Below, piece after piece: positions 32,072 to 42,093 of a stretch of DNA of 64,000 nt. The stretch spans positions 1 to 64,000 of the forward strand of contig JBBROE010000003.1 in the NCBI GenBank assembly GCA_038229695.1. The letters run 5' to 3'. Source of the stretch: JACMLD01 sp038229695 (GTDB lineage: Bacteria > Bacteroidota > Bacteroidia > Chitinophagales > Chitinophagaceae). Positions within the stretch are counted from its first letter, which is position 1, and each line of letters starts with the position of its first letter. The notes under the pieces are model-generated. The model made no database searches. It saw only the letters and a list, made by a program, of their open reading frames with translations, and was not told the origin of the DNA. The translations under genes were made by a program, and so were the position numbers.

Positions 32072-33703
32072 ATGAACCAGCTGAAGCCGGGCGACTACGC
32101 CATCTTTGCGGTATATTTTATTTTCATTTGTGCTTATGGCTATTACATCTACCGGCGAAAGCAGAACCAATCCCAGGGTGCAAAGGACTTTTTCCTGGCA
32201 GAGGGATCATTATCCTGGTGGGCCATTGGCGCTTCGCTGATTGCCTCCAATATATCTGCGGAGCACTTCATCGGGATGTCCGGTTCCGGTTTTGCGCTGG
32301 GTCTTGCCATCTCCACCTATGAATGGATGTCTGCCGCCACCCTCATTATTGTAGCTGTCTTCCTGTTACCAGTCTACCTCAAAAATAAAATTTATACCAT
32401 GCCGCAGTTCTTGCTGGTGCGGTATAATCACACCGTTAGTACAGTAATGGCAATCTTCTGGTTACTGGTGTACGTTTTCGTAAACCTTACCTCCATTATT
32501 TACCTCGGTGCGCTGGCTATTTCATCCGTATCCGAAATTCCTTTTTCCGTAAGTGTGGCGGCCCTGGCTTTCTTTTCCATCGTTGTAACCCTGGGCGGTA
32601 TGAAAGTGATTGGTTACACGGATGTTGTGCAGGTATTTGTGCTGATGCTGGGCGGTTTAACCACTTGCTACCTGGCCCTGACGATGGTTTCCGGTCATTT
32701 TGGTTTTGGCAAGGATGCGTTCCGGGGACTGTTGTTGCTGAAACAGAAAGCACCGTCGCACTTTCACATGATCTTTAATAAATCCAACCCCTATTACAAA
32801 GACCTGCCCGGCCTGTCGGTGCTGATAGGGGGTATGTGGATCAACAACCTGGCCTACTGGGGTTGCAACCAGTATATCATCCAGCGGGCGCTGGGGGCCA
32901 ACCTCAAAACAGCAAGAAGCGGGATCCTATTTGCAGGTTTTCTGAAACTGATAGTTCCCGTCTTCGCCGTGTTGCCGGGTATTGCTGCATATGTCCTCTA
33001 CAATGAAGGGATGTTTACCCGCTCACTGAAAGACGCGTCGGGTGTGGTAAAACCCGATCATGCCTATCCTACCCTGCTTAATCTTTTGCCGGAAGGGTTA
33101 AAAGGGCTGGCTTTTGCAGCGCTGGTAGCCGCTGTCATTGCTTCGCTCGCGGGTAAGGCCAACAGCATCTCCACGATCTTCTCGCTCGATATTTATCGCC
33201 CCTATTTTAATAAGGATGCCAGTGAAAAAACATTGATCCGCGTAGGCAGATGGACGGTTGTCATCAGCATGGTGATTGCGGCCGTCATCGCGCCCGCCCT
33301 CACTACGCTCGACCAGGCTTACCAATTCATCCAGGAGTACGTCGGGTTTATTTCACCCGGTGTACTGGCCATATTCCTGCTCGGGATGTTCTGGAAAAGG
33401 ACTAATTCCGCCGCTGCCCTTACCGGCGCGTTACTCACTATACCACTTTCTGTTGTCATTAAGTTCTTACCGGCCTGGACAAACAACTGGTTTCCGGATT
33501 ATGCCTTCCTCGACCGCATGACCATTGTATTTATAATAATTGTGACCATGATGGTTATCATTACGCTCGCGGACAGGAAAACAAAAGATGCTGCGCGTGT
33601 CATTGAAGTGACACCATCCATGTTCCGGACTTCCCCGGCATTCATCGCGGGGTCGATACTGATCTGTGGTATTCTGACAGCCCTGTATATTGCCTTCTGG
33701 TAA
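32072..33703 (+). CDS. Sodium/sugar symporter of the vSGLT type
   Basis: 543 residues, about 14 membrane segments, SSS family. Similarity to the Vibrio galactose symporter vSGLT, recalled from memory, is high over the whole length: SNISAEHFIGMSGSGFALGL, STYEWMSAATLIIV, VFVNLTSIIYLGALAISS, YWGCNQYIIQRALGAN, FAGFLKLIVPVFAVLPGIAA and FIQEYVGFISPGVLAIFLLG. Sugar-site residues known in vSGLT are kept (Glu and Ser of YEWMSA, Asn of WINNLAYW, Lys of FLKLIVP, Gln of IQEY); the position of Gln69 is His, as in mammalian SGLT1. Likely imports galactose or glucose with sodium across the inner membrane. SusC and SusD genes follow, so it may take up the product of that system. Confidence 0.9.
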   Translation: MNQLKPGDYAIFAVYFIFICAYGYYIYRRKQNQSQGAKDFFLAEGSLSWWAIGASLIASNISAEHFIGMSGSGFALGLAISTYEWMSAATLIIVAVFLLPVYLKNKIYTMPQFLLVRYNHTVSTVMAIFWLLVYVFVNLTSIIYLGALAISSVSEIPFSVSVAALAFFSIVVTLGGMKVIGYTDVVQVFVLMLGGLTTCYLALTMVSGHFGFGKDAFRGLLLLKQKAPSHFHMIFNKSNPYYKDLPGLSVLIGGMWINNLAYWGCNQYIIQRALGANLKTARSGILFAGFLKLIVPVFAVLPGIAAYVLYNEGMFTRSLKDASGVVKPDHAYPTLLNLLPEGLKGLAFAALVAAVIASLAGKANSISTIFSLDIYRPYFNKDASEKTLIRVGRWTVVISMVIAAVIAPALTTLDQAYQFIQEYVGFISPGVLAIFLLGMFWKRTNSAAALTGALLTIPLSVVIKFLPAWTNNWFPDYAFLDRMTIVFIIIVTMMVIITLADRKTKDAARVIEVTPSMFRTSPAFIAGSILICGILTALYIAFW

Positions 33704-33880
33704 GTATACGACTGAGCTGGAAACCCTGATGGCATCCGCTTTGTAGGTGGACCGATACATCTTTGGAGTTCTGCTTTTATCAGCTCCCGGCTATTGGTAA
33801 TAATTAGATAACGTAATTATACAACTGGCTTCATATAAACCCGGCACTTTTGCCAACCATCACTACTAAAACACACTGTT

Positions 33881-36800
33881 ATGAAAAAAAAGAATCCTCC
33901 GCACTGGCGCACTTTGCCGGACTCACCAGGCCTGTGGCGGAAGGCCGGGTATTTTCTTCCAGCACTGACGATTGCGTTTATGCTGCTGTTTGTCACTACC
34001 CGGCTGGCAGCGCAGGTCACGGTTCACGGCACTGTCCGGGATGAGAACGGCAATGGGCTGGGTTCAGTTACTGTCCTTCAGAAAAATGGCAGTGCATCAG
34101 CGCAGTCGGACAAAAGCGGCAAGTATGCTATCTCTTTATCCCAGAGTAAATCGGTGCTCACCTTTTCCCATGTAGGTTATTCCACCAAAGAGATTCCGCT
34201 GGCAGACAATCTCCTGCTGGATGTGCAATTACAACTCGCCAACAAAGTGCTCGACGACGTAGTGGTTACCGGCTATGGAAAGTCCAGTAAAAGAAATATT
34301 ACCGGCGCAATCACCAGCATCAGCAGCGAAAATTTTAACCAGGCCGTCACCGGCTCACCGGCGCAGTTGCTGCAGGGAAAAGTAGCGGGACTGAACATCG
34401 CCAAAAGCGGCGATCCCAATGCCAACCCGGCTATCATTCTCCGTGGACCGTCCACGCTTCGGGATGGGGCCAATGAACCTTTTTATGTGATCGATGGCGT
34501 ACCGGGTGCATCCATTGACCTGGTGGCACCTACTGATATTGAAACCATCGATGTGCTGAAGGATGCGTCGTCGACGGCCATCTATGGATCGCGGGCAGCA
34601 AATGGCGTCATTATGATTACCACCAAGCGCGCAAAGGCCGGGCAGTCGCATTTGTCTTATAATCCCTACGTAGGTTTTGAAACTGTTTCGAACCGTATCG
34701 ATATGCTCACCGGTGATGAACTTCGTGCCTATCTCGCCAAAAATGGCCAAACGCTGTCGTCTGAATACGACAACAAGGGGGTAAACACCAATTGGCAGAA
34801 AGAAGTACAGCGGACGGGCGTTTCCCAGAACCATAACCTGGCATTCACCGGGGCAAAGGGCAACACGCTTTACAGCGCCAGCATCAATTACTTTGACAAC
34901 GAAGGTATCATCAAGACCACTTCCCTGAAAAGGGTGATTGCGCACCTCAACCTGGAACAGAAATTTTTTAACGACCGCCTTAAACTCGGGGTCTCCCTCA
35001 CAAAAAGTACCACCAACCACACGGATGTAGACCAGGGGTCGCTGTTTGGCAATATGCTAACCTATCTTCCGACCGTTAGCGTGCGGAAAACGGATGGCAG
35101 TTTTACGGAAGACTTCGCGCGCGGTGGATACCTGAATCCTGTTGGCATCATTGCCAATAATGATATTAAAGGAAAGGAAGAAAAGACCCTGCTCACGGGT
35201 CTTGCTGAAGTTAAAATCCTGAAAGGGCTCCAGTATACCCTAAGTATTTCCGATCAAACGGAAGCCATCACGCGGAATATCTATAACAACGTGTACTCTG
35301 GCCTCGCCGTGGGTGCCAACGGCAAAGCCTACCGGGGTGCGTATGAAAACCATAAACAGGTGCTGGAGTCGTATCTCAACTATGATAAAACGTTTGGTCA
35401 GCACAACATTAAATTACTCGGCGGGTATTCCTGGCAGCAGGACCGCGTGGGAGACGGGTTCGGGGTATCTACCCAGGGGTACAGCAACGATTTGCTGACC
35501 TACTATAATCTCTATGTCAGCAATCCCATCACGGTTGGAAATGTGAACTTTGATAATGCGGCGATTTCCACGCTGCGGCTCATTTCTTTTTATGGCAGGG
35601 TCAATTACCAGTTTGGTGACAAGTACCTTTTCCAGGCCTCAATCCGGGATGATGGATCCTCGGCCTTTGGTGCCAACCACCGCTGGGGGTATTTTCCCGC
35701 AGTATCTGCCGGCTGGCGCATCAGTAAAGAAGCTTTCATGGACAACGTTCATTTCTTTGACGATCTGAAACTGCGTGCCGGTTATGGCGTTTCCGGAAAT
35801 TCACTGGGATTCAATGCCTTTACATCCATCCTGCGCTACGGTTCGGCCGGAAGGTATTACAGCAACGGCCAGCTGCTGACGGCGCTGGGTGTGGTACAGA
35901 ATGAAAACCCGGATTTAAAATGGGAGAGCACGTCGATGACCAATATCGGGCTTGATTTTGCCATCCTCCACAACCGGGTTAGCGGTTCGCTGGATTATTA
36001 TGTAAAGAATACGTCGGATTTGATTTGGGATTACCCGGTATCGACTACGCAATACTTTGTAAACATACTCACTGCCAATGTAGGGGAAGTGAGAAACACG
36101 GGTATTGAACTTACCCTTAACGCCACACCGGTGAAGTCTAAAAATTTCAGCTGGAATACCTCTTTTAACATCGCTCACAATAAAAATGAAGTGGTGTCTT
36201 TATCAAGTGATAAGTTTTCACTGTCTTCCATCCCTACCGCGTACCTCGGGGGCAAAGGGCAAACGGGAAACTGGAGCCAGGTGGTCACCCAGGGACAACC
36301 GATCGGCACCTTCGCTTTGTGGCATTATCTTGGGAAAAATGCGGCCGGAACCAGCACGTTTGAAAAAGCCGATGGTACCGTGGTAGCATCACAGCCATTG
36401 ACGTCCGACTTTAAAAATCCCGGTAACGCACAACCGAAATATACTTTCGGGTGGAATAACAGCTTTACCTATAAAAGTGTTGATTTCAATTTCTTTCTCC
36501 GGGGTGTAACGGGTAACAAGATTCTCAATAATACCCTTGCCGCACTCAACAGCCCCGCTGATTCTAAAAACAACAATGTGCCCCGGTTTACCCTGGGAGA
36601 AGCATTTACCGACAACGTGGCGTACCTGACGTCTGATCGCTTCCTTGAGAACGGGTCTTATCTAAGGCTGGATAATGCCACTATCGGGTATACCCTGAAA
36701 ACGGGTTCCGCTGCCATTTCCCGCCTCCGGTTTTACGTGGCAGGTACCAACCTGTTTACCGTCACCAGCTACCGCGGTATAGACCCGGAAATTAATATCG

Positions 36801-36883
36801 GCGGTATTACCCCGGGTATCGATAACCGGAATTTTTATCCTAAGACAAGATCGCTGATCATCGGCGCAAACCTTATATTTTAA
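33881..36883 (+). CDS. SusC/RagA family TonB-linked outer-membrane transporter
   Basis: 1000 residues. A long signal peptide ends near FMLLFVTTRLAAQ. A CarboxypepD_reg-like domain (VTVHGTVRDENGNGLGSVTV, LTFSHVGYSTKEI) is followed by the TonB box/plug region LDDVVVTGYGKSSKRNITGA, PAQLLQGKVAGLNIAKSG and the SusC signature YGSRAANGVIMITTKRAKAG. The barrel ends FYPKTRSLIIGANLIF. There is no STN domain, so no anti-sigma-factor signalling. It forms the outer-membrane pore for a SusD-capped complex with the next gene, 17 bp downstream. The glycan is unknown: no glycoside hydrolase is in the cluster. Confidence 0.97.
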   Translation: MKKKNPPHWRTLPDSPGLWRKAGYFLPALTIAFMLLFVTTRLAAQVTVHGTVRDENGNGLGSVTVLQKNGSASAQSDKSGKYAISLSQSKSVLTFSHVGYSTKEIPLADNLLLDVQLQLANKVLDDVVVTGYGKSSKRNITGAITSISSENFNQAVTGSPAQLLQGKVAGLNIAKSGDPNANPAIILRGPSTLRDGANEPFYVIDGVPGASIDLVAPTDIETIDVLKDASSTAIYGSRAANGVIMITTKRAKAGQSHLSYNPYVGFETVSNRIDMLTGDELRAYLAKNGQTLSSEYDNKGVNTNWQKEVQRTGVSQNHNLAFTGAKGNTLYSASINYFDNEGIIKTTSLKRVIAHLNLEQKFFNDRLKLGVSLTKSTTNHTDVDQGSLFGNMLTYLPTVSVRKTDGSFTEDFARGGYLNPVGIIANNDIKGKEEKTLLTGLAEVKILKGLQYTLSISDQTEAITRNIYNNVYSGLAVGANGKAYRGAYENHKQVLESYLNYDKTFGQHNIKLLGGYSWQQDRVGDGFGVSTQGYSNDLLTYYNLYVSNPITVGNVNFDNAAISTLRLISFYGRVNYQFGDKYLFQASIRDDGSSAFGANHRWGYFPAVSAGWRISKEAFMDNVHFFDDLKLRAGYGVSGNSLGFNAFTSILRYGSAGRYYSNGQLLTALGVVQNENPDLKWESTSMTNIGLDFAILHNRVSGSLDYYVKNTSDLIWDYPVSTTQYFVNILTANVGEVRNTGIELTLNATPVKSKNFSWNTSFNIAHNKNEVVSLSSDKFSLSSIPTAYLGGKGQTGNWSQVVTQGQPIGTFALWHYLGKNAAGTSTFEKADGTVVASQPLTSDFKNPGNAQPKYTFGWNNSFTYKSVDFNFFLRGVTGNKILNNTLAALNSPADSKNNNVPRFTLGEAFTDNVAYLTSDRFLENGSYLRLDNATIGYTLKTGSAAISRLRFYVAGTNLFTVTSYRGIDPEINIGGITPGIDNRNFYPKTRSLIIGANLIF

Positions 36884-36900
36884 CCGTTAATTCATTCATT

Positions 36901-38541
36901 ATGCAAAAGCTATTATTTATTGTGCTGTCTGTTGTCCTGGTTGCAGGCGCCGGCTGTACCAAGCTGGATGTTAAAGTGGAGTCACAGTACGTGAGCTCCA
37001 ACTTCCCGGTAACTGCGCGGGACTATGCGGCGATTATCGGGCCGATCTACAGCCAGTTGTCTTCGAAATATGCGATCGAATATTTCAGGATGCAGGAATT
37101 GTCGACTGATGAACTCATCCTTCCCGGCCGTGACGGTAATTACGACGATGGGGGCCAGTACCGGCAGCATCACCACCATACCTGGACCAAGGATCACAGC
37201 AATGTAAAAGACGTCTGGGAATGGGGTTTTGGCGGCATCAATACCTGCAACCGCATCCTTAACATTGTTAACCAGTCGCCAACCCCCGCCACGGACCCGG
37301 CCAAACTCAGCGCCCTCGCGGAGGTGAAAGCGATGCGTGGGTTTTTCTACTTTTTAATGATGGACATCTACGGGAATGTGCCGATCGTCGACAGTTTCCC
37401 GGTGAGTGACTTGCCCTCCACGAAATCAAGAGCGGATGTATTCAAGTTCATTGAAAAGGAAATCAAGGCGGTTGTTTCCGTGTTGCCGTCAAAAAGCGGG
37501 GCCAACGCGGTGTCTACGTATGGCCACCCTACGCAGGGCATGGCTTATGCTTTGCTGGCGAAGATGTACATCAACAGTGAAGCTTATACCGGTACCCCGC
37601 GGTATGCTGATGCCGTAGCGATGTGCGACAGTGTCATTGCCAATAAGGCATATGTGCTGGATGCGAACTGGGCTTCCATATTTGCCCCGGACAACGGGCC
37701 GCAGATCACCGAAACGGTATTTGCCATTCCCTATGACCCTTTGCTGATTCCCGGGCAGCAGTTTACCCGGCATGGTATTATGGCCTATCTCTACCCGAAA
37801 TACAGTGTCCCCTCCAACCTCAGTATTTCCATGAGCACTACGCCGGCTTTTTATGCGCGGTTCAACCTGCCGGGTGATGTACGCACGAACAGCTGGCTGG
37901 TGGGCAGGCAATATAACAACGACGGTACACCGTTTACACTCACGTTAAAAGCGAAAACGCTTGATGCGTCCTATCCGGGTGCTGATAAAGACACGGTCTG
38001 GCAGATGGACATCACCAAAGATATTATCATGAAAGGAACCAAGCCTTTCGACGTGGGTAATGATTACCTTGCCCGATGCATGGGTATTCGTTCAGTAAAA
38101 TATTTTCCCGATCCCGCCACCACTGCGGCAACACGCATGAGTGGAAACGATGTGCCTGTTTTCCGGCTGGCAGATATTTACCTGATGAAGGCGGAAGCCA
38201 TCCTGCGCGGAGGTCCGATCAGTACAGTGAACGGCGAATTGCAGACGCCGCTTCTCCTGGTTAATAAAGTGAGGGCACGTGCCAAGGCGCAACTGGCCTT
38301 GTCCATAGACCTGCCCGGGATGCTGGATGAACGTGCCAGGGAACTCTCCTGGGAAGAATGGCGCCGGAATGATTTAATCCGGTTCGGGCAATTTGAAGTG
38401 GAATATCCCATCCCCGGTGACCTCGCCGTAAGCGGTTATGTACCGGGAATGGACAAAAGCACCTTCCGGAGGATCTTCCCGGTCCCTGCCAGCGAACTGA
38501 AACTAAATCCGAAACTAACGCAGAATCCCGGCTACCAGTAA
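36901..38541 (+). CDS. SusD/RagB family nutrient-binding lipoprotein
   Basis: 546 residues. Lipoprotein signal MQKLLFIVLSVVLVAGAG then Cys19. The SusD-like fold is indicated by AEVKAMRGFFYFLMMDIYGN, VPIVDSF, KFIEKEIKAVVSVLPSKS, TQGMAYALLAKMYINSEAYT, and the C-terminal VPVFRLADIYLMKAEAILRG, ARELSWEEWRRNDLIRFGQF and RIFPVPASELKLNPKLTQNP. It caps SusC and binds the substrate at the cell surface. Forms one unit with SusC. Confidence 0.97.
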   Translation: MQKLLFIVLSVVLVAGAGCTKLDVKVESQYVSSNFPVTARDYAAIIGPIYSQLSSKYAIEYFRMQELSTDELILPGRDGNYDDGGQYRQHHHHTWTKDHSNVKDVWEWGFGGINTCNRILNIVNQSPTPATDPAKLSALAEVKAMRGFFYFLMMDIYGNVPIVDSFPVSDLPSTKSRADVFKFIEKEIKAVVSVLPSKSGANAVSTYGHPTQGMAYALLAKMYINSEAYTGTPRYADAVAMCDSVIANKAYVLDANWASIFAPDNGPQITETVFAIPYDPLLIPGQQFTRHGIMAYLYPKYSVPSNLSISMSTTPAFYARFNLPGDVRTNSWLVGRQYNNDGTPFTLTLKAKTLDASYPGADKDTVWQMDITKDIIMKGTKPFDVGNDYLARCMGIRSVKYFPDPATTAATRMSGNDVPVFRLADIYLMKAEAILRGGPISTVNGELQTPLLLVNKVRARAKAQLALSIDLPGMLDERARELSWEEWRRNDLIRFGQFEVEYPIPGDLAVSGYVPGMDKSTFRRIFPVPASELKLNPKLTQNPGYQ

Positions 38542-38663
38542 ATATTGCCGGCATCAGCTTACCAGGCCGCTGTTCTTTTTAAGGACGGCGGCATTTTTGT
38601 ACCGTCCCGTTAGAAGAAAAGAAAGCGAGAAAAATTTTGCCTGCGGCGATAAAAGATTCCTCA

Positions 38664-39434
38664 TTATCGTAACGCATCCTTTTCTGCCGCCCAGAAAATA
38701 GCGTTGCGAAAGAGGGTGCTGTAAGCGGGATTGATGAACAGGCCGGGATCGTGACCCATGAAAATATAGATATTCCTGGCGGGAAAATGGTCGTTGGTCC
38801 AAACCACCGGGTGATCCCCCATCCTCACCGCTGAGGCCGGCTGGTAGCTGCGCTCACGTACCGACGCCAGCACATGCACGTTCGGGCGCGGACTTTTGTC
38901 GAACGTATAAAATTCTTCTTTTGCGATAAAGAAGCTGCCGGGTATACCTTTCATACAGGGATGGCGGGGGGCTTCATTGGTTACGGTGGCTGATACGAAA
39001 CCAGGAATATAATTTTTATACCGGATGCCACCCATAAAATCCGAAAACCAGTTCCACATCGGGTAGCCGTCAAACTCGCCGAGCAGGGCGGCATGATGGA
39101 AACCGATCCATCCCCCTTTCCCTGTTTCAATATAGTTGCGGAATGCAGCGACGGCAGTATCTGTCCATCCATACAGCGGGTAGTCCAGCTGGATGAATAA
39201 CCGGCACTGGTCCAGCAGCGCCGTGTTGATTGCCCTGGTGGACGTGAGATAGCGGATGGTAAAATTGCTGTCAGCCGCCAGGCTGTTCAGCCAGGATTTT
39301 GCGGCTTTCACATAATCAACATGATGCCCCCCTTCCTGGGCAAGGGCAACCACGAAAAAACGCGATGGCTGCTGAGCCGAAGAAGTTGCCGAGATCAGCG
39401 TGTAAAAGGTAAAAACCAGAAGGAGCCTGTTCAT
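38664..39434 (-). CDS. Exported ThuA domain protein
   Basis: 256 residues. Signal peptide MNRLLLVFTFYTLISATSSA. ThuA-like (class I glutamine amidotransferase-like fold): RFFVVALAQEGGHHVDYVKA, LFIQLDYPLYGWTDTAVAAF, GKGGWIGFHHAALL, PMWNWFSDFMGGIRYKNYIP, RHPCMKGIPGSFFIAKEEFY and HPVVWTNDHFPARNIYIFMG. ThuA proteins are linked to trehalose and other disaccharide use, and in Bacteroidota are often periplasmic and near SusCD loci; the exact reaction is not known. It is convergent with susD, so it does not share its transcript. Confidence 0.88.
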   Translation of the reverse strand: MNRLLLVFTFYTLISATSSAQQPSRFFVVALAQEGGHHVDYVKAAKSWLNSLAADSNFTIRYLTSTRAINTALLDQCRLFIQLDYPLYGWTDTAVAAFRNYIETGKGGWIGFHHAALLGEFDGYPMWNWFSDFMGGIRYKNYIPGFVSATVTNEAPRHPCMKGIPGSFFIAKEEFYTFDKSPRPNVHVLASVRERSYQPASAVRMGDHPVVWTNDHFPARNIYIFMGHDPGLFINPAYSTLFRNAIFWAAEKDALR

Positions 39435-39620
39435 GGTTCAATATACGATGCTTTCATTTTTTTTTGCGGGACCATGGAGCGTTAAAGAACTGATAAAGCT
39501 GAAAGGCAGGGCTAGGGATAATGCTGTCCGTGGCATGGTATTCCGGCAGGTAAAGCGTTAGGGAAGGTTGACCGGCGGGATAACCCGGCCAGGCCACTAT
39601 TTTTTAACCCAACCACAGTT

Positions 39621-39899
39621 ATGTACAAAATTAAAATATTCGGAAGCGCCCAGCGGCAGCTGCTGGAGGCGGATGTCAACGAATGGCTTGGTGAGCATAA
39701 AGACATCCTGGTACATCATAGCAACCTGTCGGCCCGGCCAGAACATAGCGCGGGAAACGGGGAGCTTCATTTTTACCTGCTGTATACCGGGCCTGATGAA
39801 CAGGGAGAAGAGCTGAAGGAAATGGCAGCCAGCGTTTCTGCTGACCAGTCGATAGAAGCCCGGGATATCAATCCCGAGATTTTGTTGTCGACGAGTTGA
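39621..39899 (+). CDS. Small hypothetical protein
   Basis: 92 residues (MYKIKIFGSAQRQLLEADVN...). Short alpha/beta sequence with a YKIKIF opening strand, a helix EADVNEWLGEHKDIL and a second strand ELHFYLLYTG. No signal peptide; cytosolic. It resembles small Bacteroidota proteins with no assigned role. It is convergent with the dipeptidase gene 4 bp away and separate from ThuA. Confidence 0.6.
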   Translation: MYKIKIFGSAQRQLLEADVNEWLGEHKDILVHHSNLSARPEHSAGNGELHFYLLYTGPDEQGEELKEMAASVSADQSIEARDINPEILLSTS

Positions 39900-39903
39900 G
39901 CGT

Positions 39904-40974
39904 TCACTGGTTTTTCCAGGCCTTGCGCAGGAAACGCGTGAAGTTGCCATGAAAAATATTTGTGGTGTCGGCGGTGCTGTACCCACGGCGGAAGAGCAGG
40001 TCTTCCAGCTGTTGGAGATCGGCAATGCTGTCGAGGTCCGCGGGACACTGTTCTTTTCCGAAACCTCCGTCGAGGTCGGTGCCAATGCCGGCATGAAGTG
40101 TATTGCCGGCCAGCTGGCAGATGTGATCGATGTGGTTGATTAAGGTAGCTAGAGTACAGTTGGCGGAAGCCGGGGTGCTGGTGCCGCGCTGCCAGCCGGG
40201 TACCATCATCCATGCATCGAGGGCACAGCCGATGACGGCGTCTTTTTGTACCAGCGTTTTTATCTGGTCATCGCTGAACTGGCGGTCATTCGGTACCAGT
40301 GCGCGGCAATTGTTGTGACTGGCCCAGACCGGTCCGTTAAAAAGTTCCATGGCCTGCCAGAAGGCGTCGTCGCACAGGTGGGTGGCATCCAGTATAATTT
40401 GAAGAGATTCCATTTTACGGAGCAGGGCAATACCTTCCCGGGTCATTTTACCGGATGAGCCGGTCCCGTTGGCGTAGCGGCCGGGGCCGTAATGCGCCGG
40501 GCCCAGAGCGCGCAGGCCATAAGCCCAGGCGATGTCAAGGTGGTCAGGGGTAATGATGGAGTCAGCTCCTTCAAGGCTGAGGATATAGCCGACAGGCTGG
40601 CTCACCGGATTGCTGTTCCATTGCTCCAGTTGCAGGTCGAGACCGGCCAGATCGGTCACCTGCACCATTTCGCCTTTGGCTTCCATTGCCCGGTACCACG
40701 CGAGCTGGCCCTGTGTCTGGGCCCATGCCTGCTCCGGCGAATGCCAGCCAGGTCGCGGGTTGCCGACAGCTACATGGCGGGCAATCTGCGTGGCTACCAC
40801 CAGGCCGATATTTCCCCGGCGTAGCGCCGGCAGGGAAACTACACCCTGTCCGCGGTCGGGCTTATCGGTCATCCCGGCCTCCCGCTCACGGATATGGGTA
40901 ACCGATTGAGTAAGGTCGCGGTTCCACTCCATAGCATTCATACTTAAATCGAGGTGTGCATCGAGGATAAACAT
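39904..40974 (-). CDS. Membrane dipeptidase (peptidase M19) family protein
   Basis: 356 residues from ATG 40974 (MFILDAHLDLSMNAMEWNRD). M19 metal ligands appear in order: His and Asp of DAHLDL, Glu of ILSLEGADSI, His of LDATHLCDDAFW and of WASHNNCRAL, and Asp of GIGTDLDGGFG. The family cleaves dipeptides, including L,D or D-amino acid forms, with two zinc ions. No signal peptide is present with this start, so it is predicted cytosolic, unlike the mammalian membrane enzyme. The frame extends 36 codons upstream without conserved sequence. Confidence 0.9.
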   Translation of the reverse strand: MFILDAHLDLSMNAMEWNRDLTQSVTHIREREAGMTDKPDRGQGVVSLPALRRGNIGLVVATQIARHVAVGNPRPGWHSPEQAWAQTQGQLAWYRAMEAKGEMVQVTDLAGLDLQLEQWNSNPVSQPVGYILSLEGADSIITPDHLDIAWAYGLRALGPAHYGPGRYANGTGSSGKMTREGIALLRKMESLQIILDATHLCDDAFWQAMELFNGPVWASHNNCRALVPNDRQFSDDQIKTLVQKDAVIGCALDAWMMVPGWQRGTSTPASANCTLATLINHIDHICQLAGNTLHAGIGTDLDGGFGKEQCPADLDSIADLQQLEDLLFRRGYSTADTTNIFHGNFTRFLRKAWKNQ

Positions 40975-41069
40975 ACCGGGTATTTGTATTTTTGACAGGC
41001 GGGCAGGTAAAAATAATGATCTATGGCGGAAATGAAAAAACCGTGCGCGGGGACTACTGCTGCCTGGCG

Positions 41070-41100
41070 CGATGCCGTACAAAAGTGCGACGCAACAGCG
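41070..41100 (+). repeat. Intergenic repeat family, copy 3
   Basis: CGATGCCGTACAAAAGTGCG followed by ACGCAACAGCG. Shares TGCCGTACAA with copy 2 and GTGCGACGCAAC with copy 1. Located between the dipeptidase and the PI-PLC-like gene. Confidence 0.5.
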
Positions 41101-41242
41101 ATCGGCGATGTGCCGCTGCCCGGTCCACCATTGACCACCGAAAAATTGATCGCGCGAAATTAATAGGGCTGGTTTTAAAGAAACGATAACTTGCGCCGGC
41201 GGCTGTGAACGGCCTTTTTTGTTGTATGCTAAAAAAAAAATT

Positions 41243-41998
41243 ATGTACAGATTTGTATTTGTGTTCCTCCTTTTGTTGGGTAGAACGGCCGCGGCCCAGC
41301 CGGCACGGTACAGCGTTGAGAACCTCCATTCGCATAATGATTATGAAAAGTTGTTCCCGTTTCACGCTGCCTATAACCGTGGCTTCGGATCGATTGAAGC
41401 AGACATTTTTCTCTACCATGGCAGGCTGATCGTGGCGCATGATACGGTGCAGCGCGCCTGGGGAAGAACGCTGGACTCGATGTACCTGAAACCACTGGAC
41501 AGTTGTATGCGGGTAAATCATGGTTACCCCTATCCGGACAGCGCCCGGTCGCTGCAATTACTGATAGATTTGAAAACGGACAGCACCGCTACGCTGGCGC
41601 AGTTGCTGAAGGAGCTGAAAAAATACCCGCGGCTTACGGCAGGTGGTAAACTGCAGGTAGTGATAACCGGGAACCGGCCCAACCCGGCGGATTTTGCGCG
41701 GTACCCGGCCTTTATCTCGTTCGACGGCGAACTGCATGTCGTCTACCCCGATAAAGCCTGCAGCCGGATCAGGATGCTGAGTGATAACTTTAAAAATTTC
41801 AGTAAATGGGATGGGCAGTCCCCACTGCCGGAAGCGGACAGCATAATCCTTGCCCATATCATTACCGGGGGGCATGCCCTGCATAAAAAAGTAAGGTTCT
41901 GGAATGCACCGGACAACCCGGCCGCCTGGAGGGTATTTATGAAACTGGGGGTCGATTACCTGAACACCGACCACATCAATGCGGCAGCGGATTTCATG
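41243..41998 (+). CDS. Exported PI-PLC/GDPD-like phosphodiesterase
   Basis: About 256 residues from ATG 41243, ending at the stop whose last base is 42013 in the full frame. Signal peptide MYRFVFVFLLLLGRTAAAQ. The active-site pattern of the PI-PLC-like superfamily (AIM6-type branch) is visible: ENLHSHNDYE (H29, H31 region), FGSIEADIFLYHGRLIVAHD (E52, D54, H66), LLIDLKTDSTATL, KLQVVITGNRP and FISFDGELHVVYP. It probably cleaves a glycerol- or inositol-type phosphodiester in the periplasm; substrate unknown. Note that the coding frame including stop runs to 42013. Confidence 0.75.
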
Positions 41999-42093
41999 GC
42001 GGCACAACCCTGACACAGGGAGGTGGCTGCCCGGCATCATATAATGCGGTTAAAGGTTACCGGTATAGGTTCCCGCCGTACTGTTTGCTGGTA

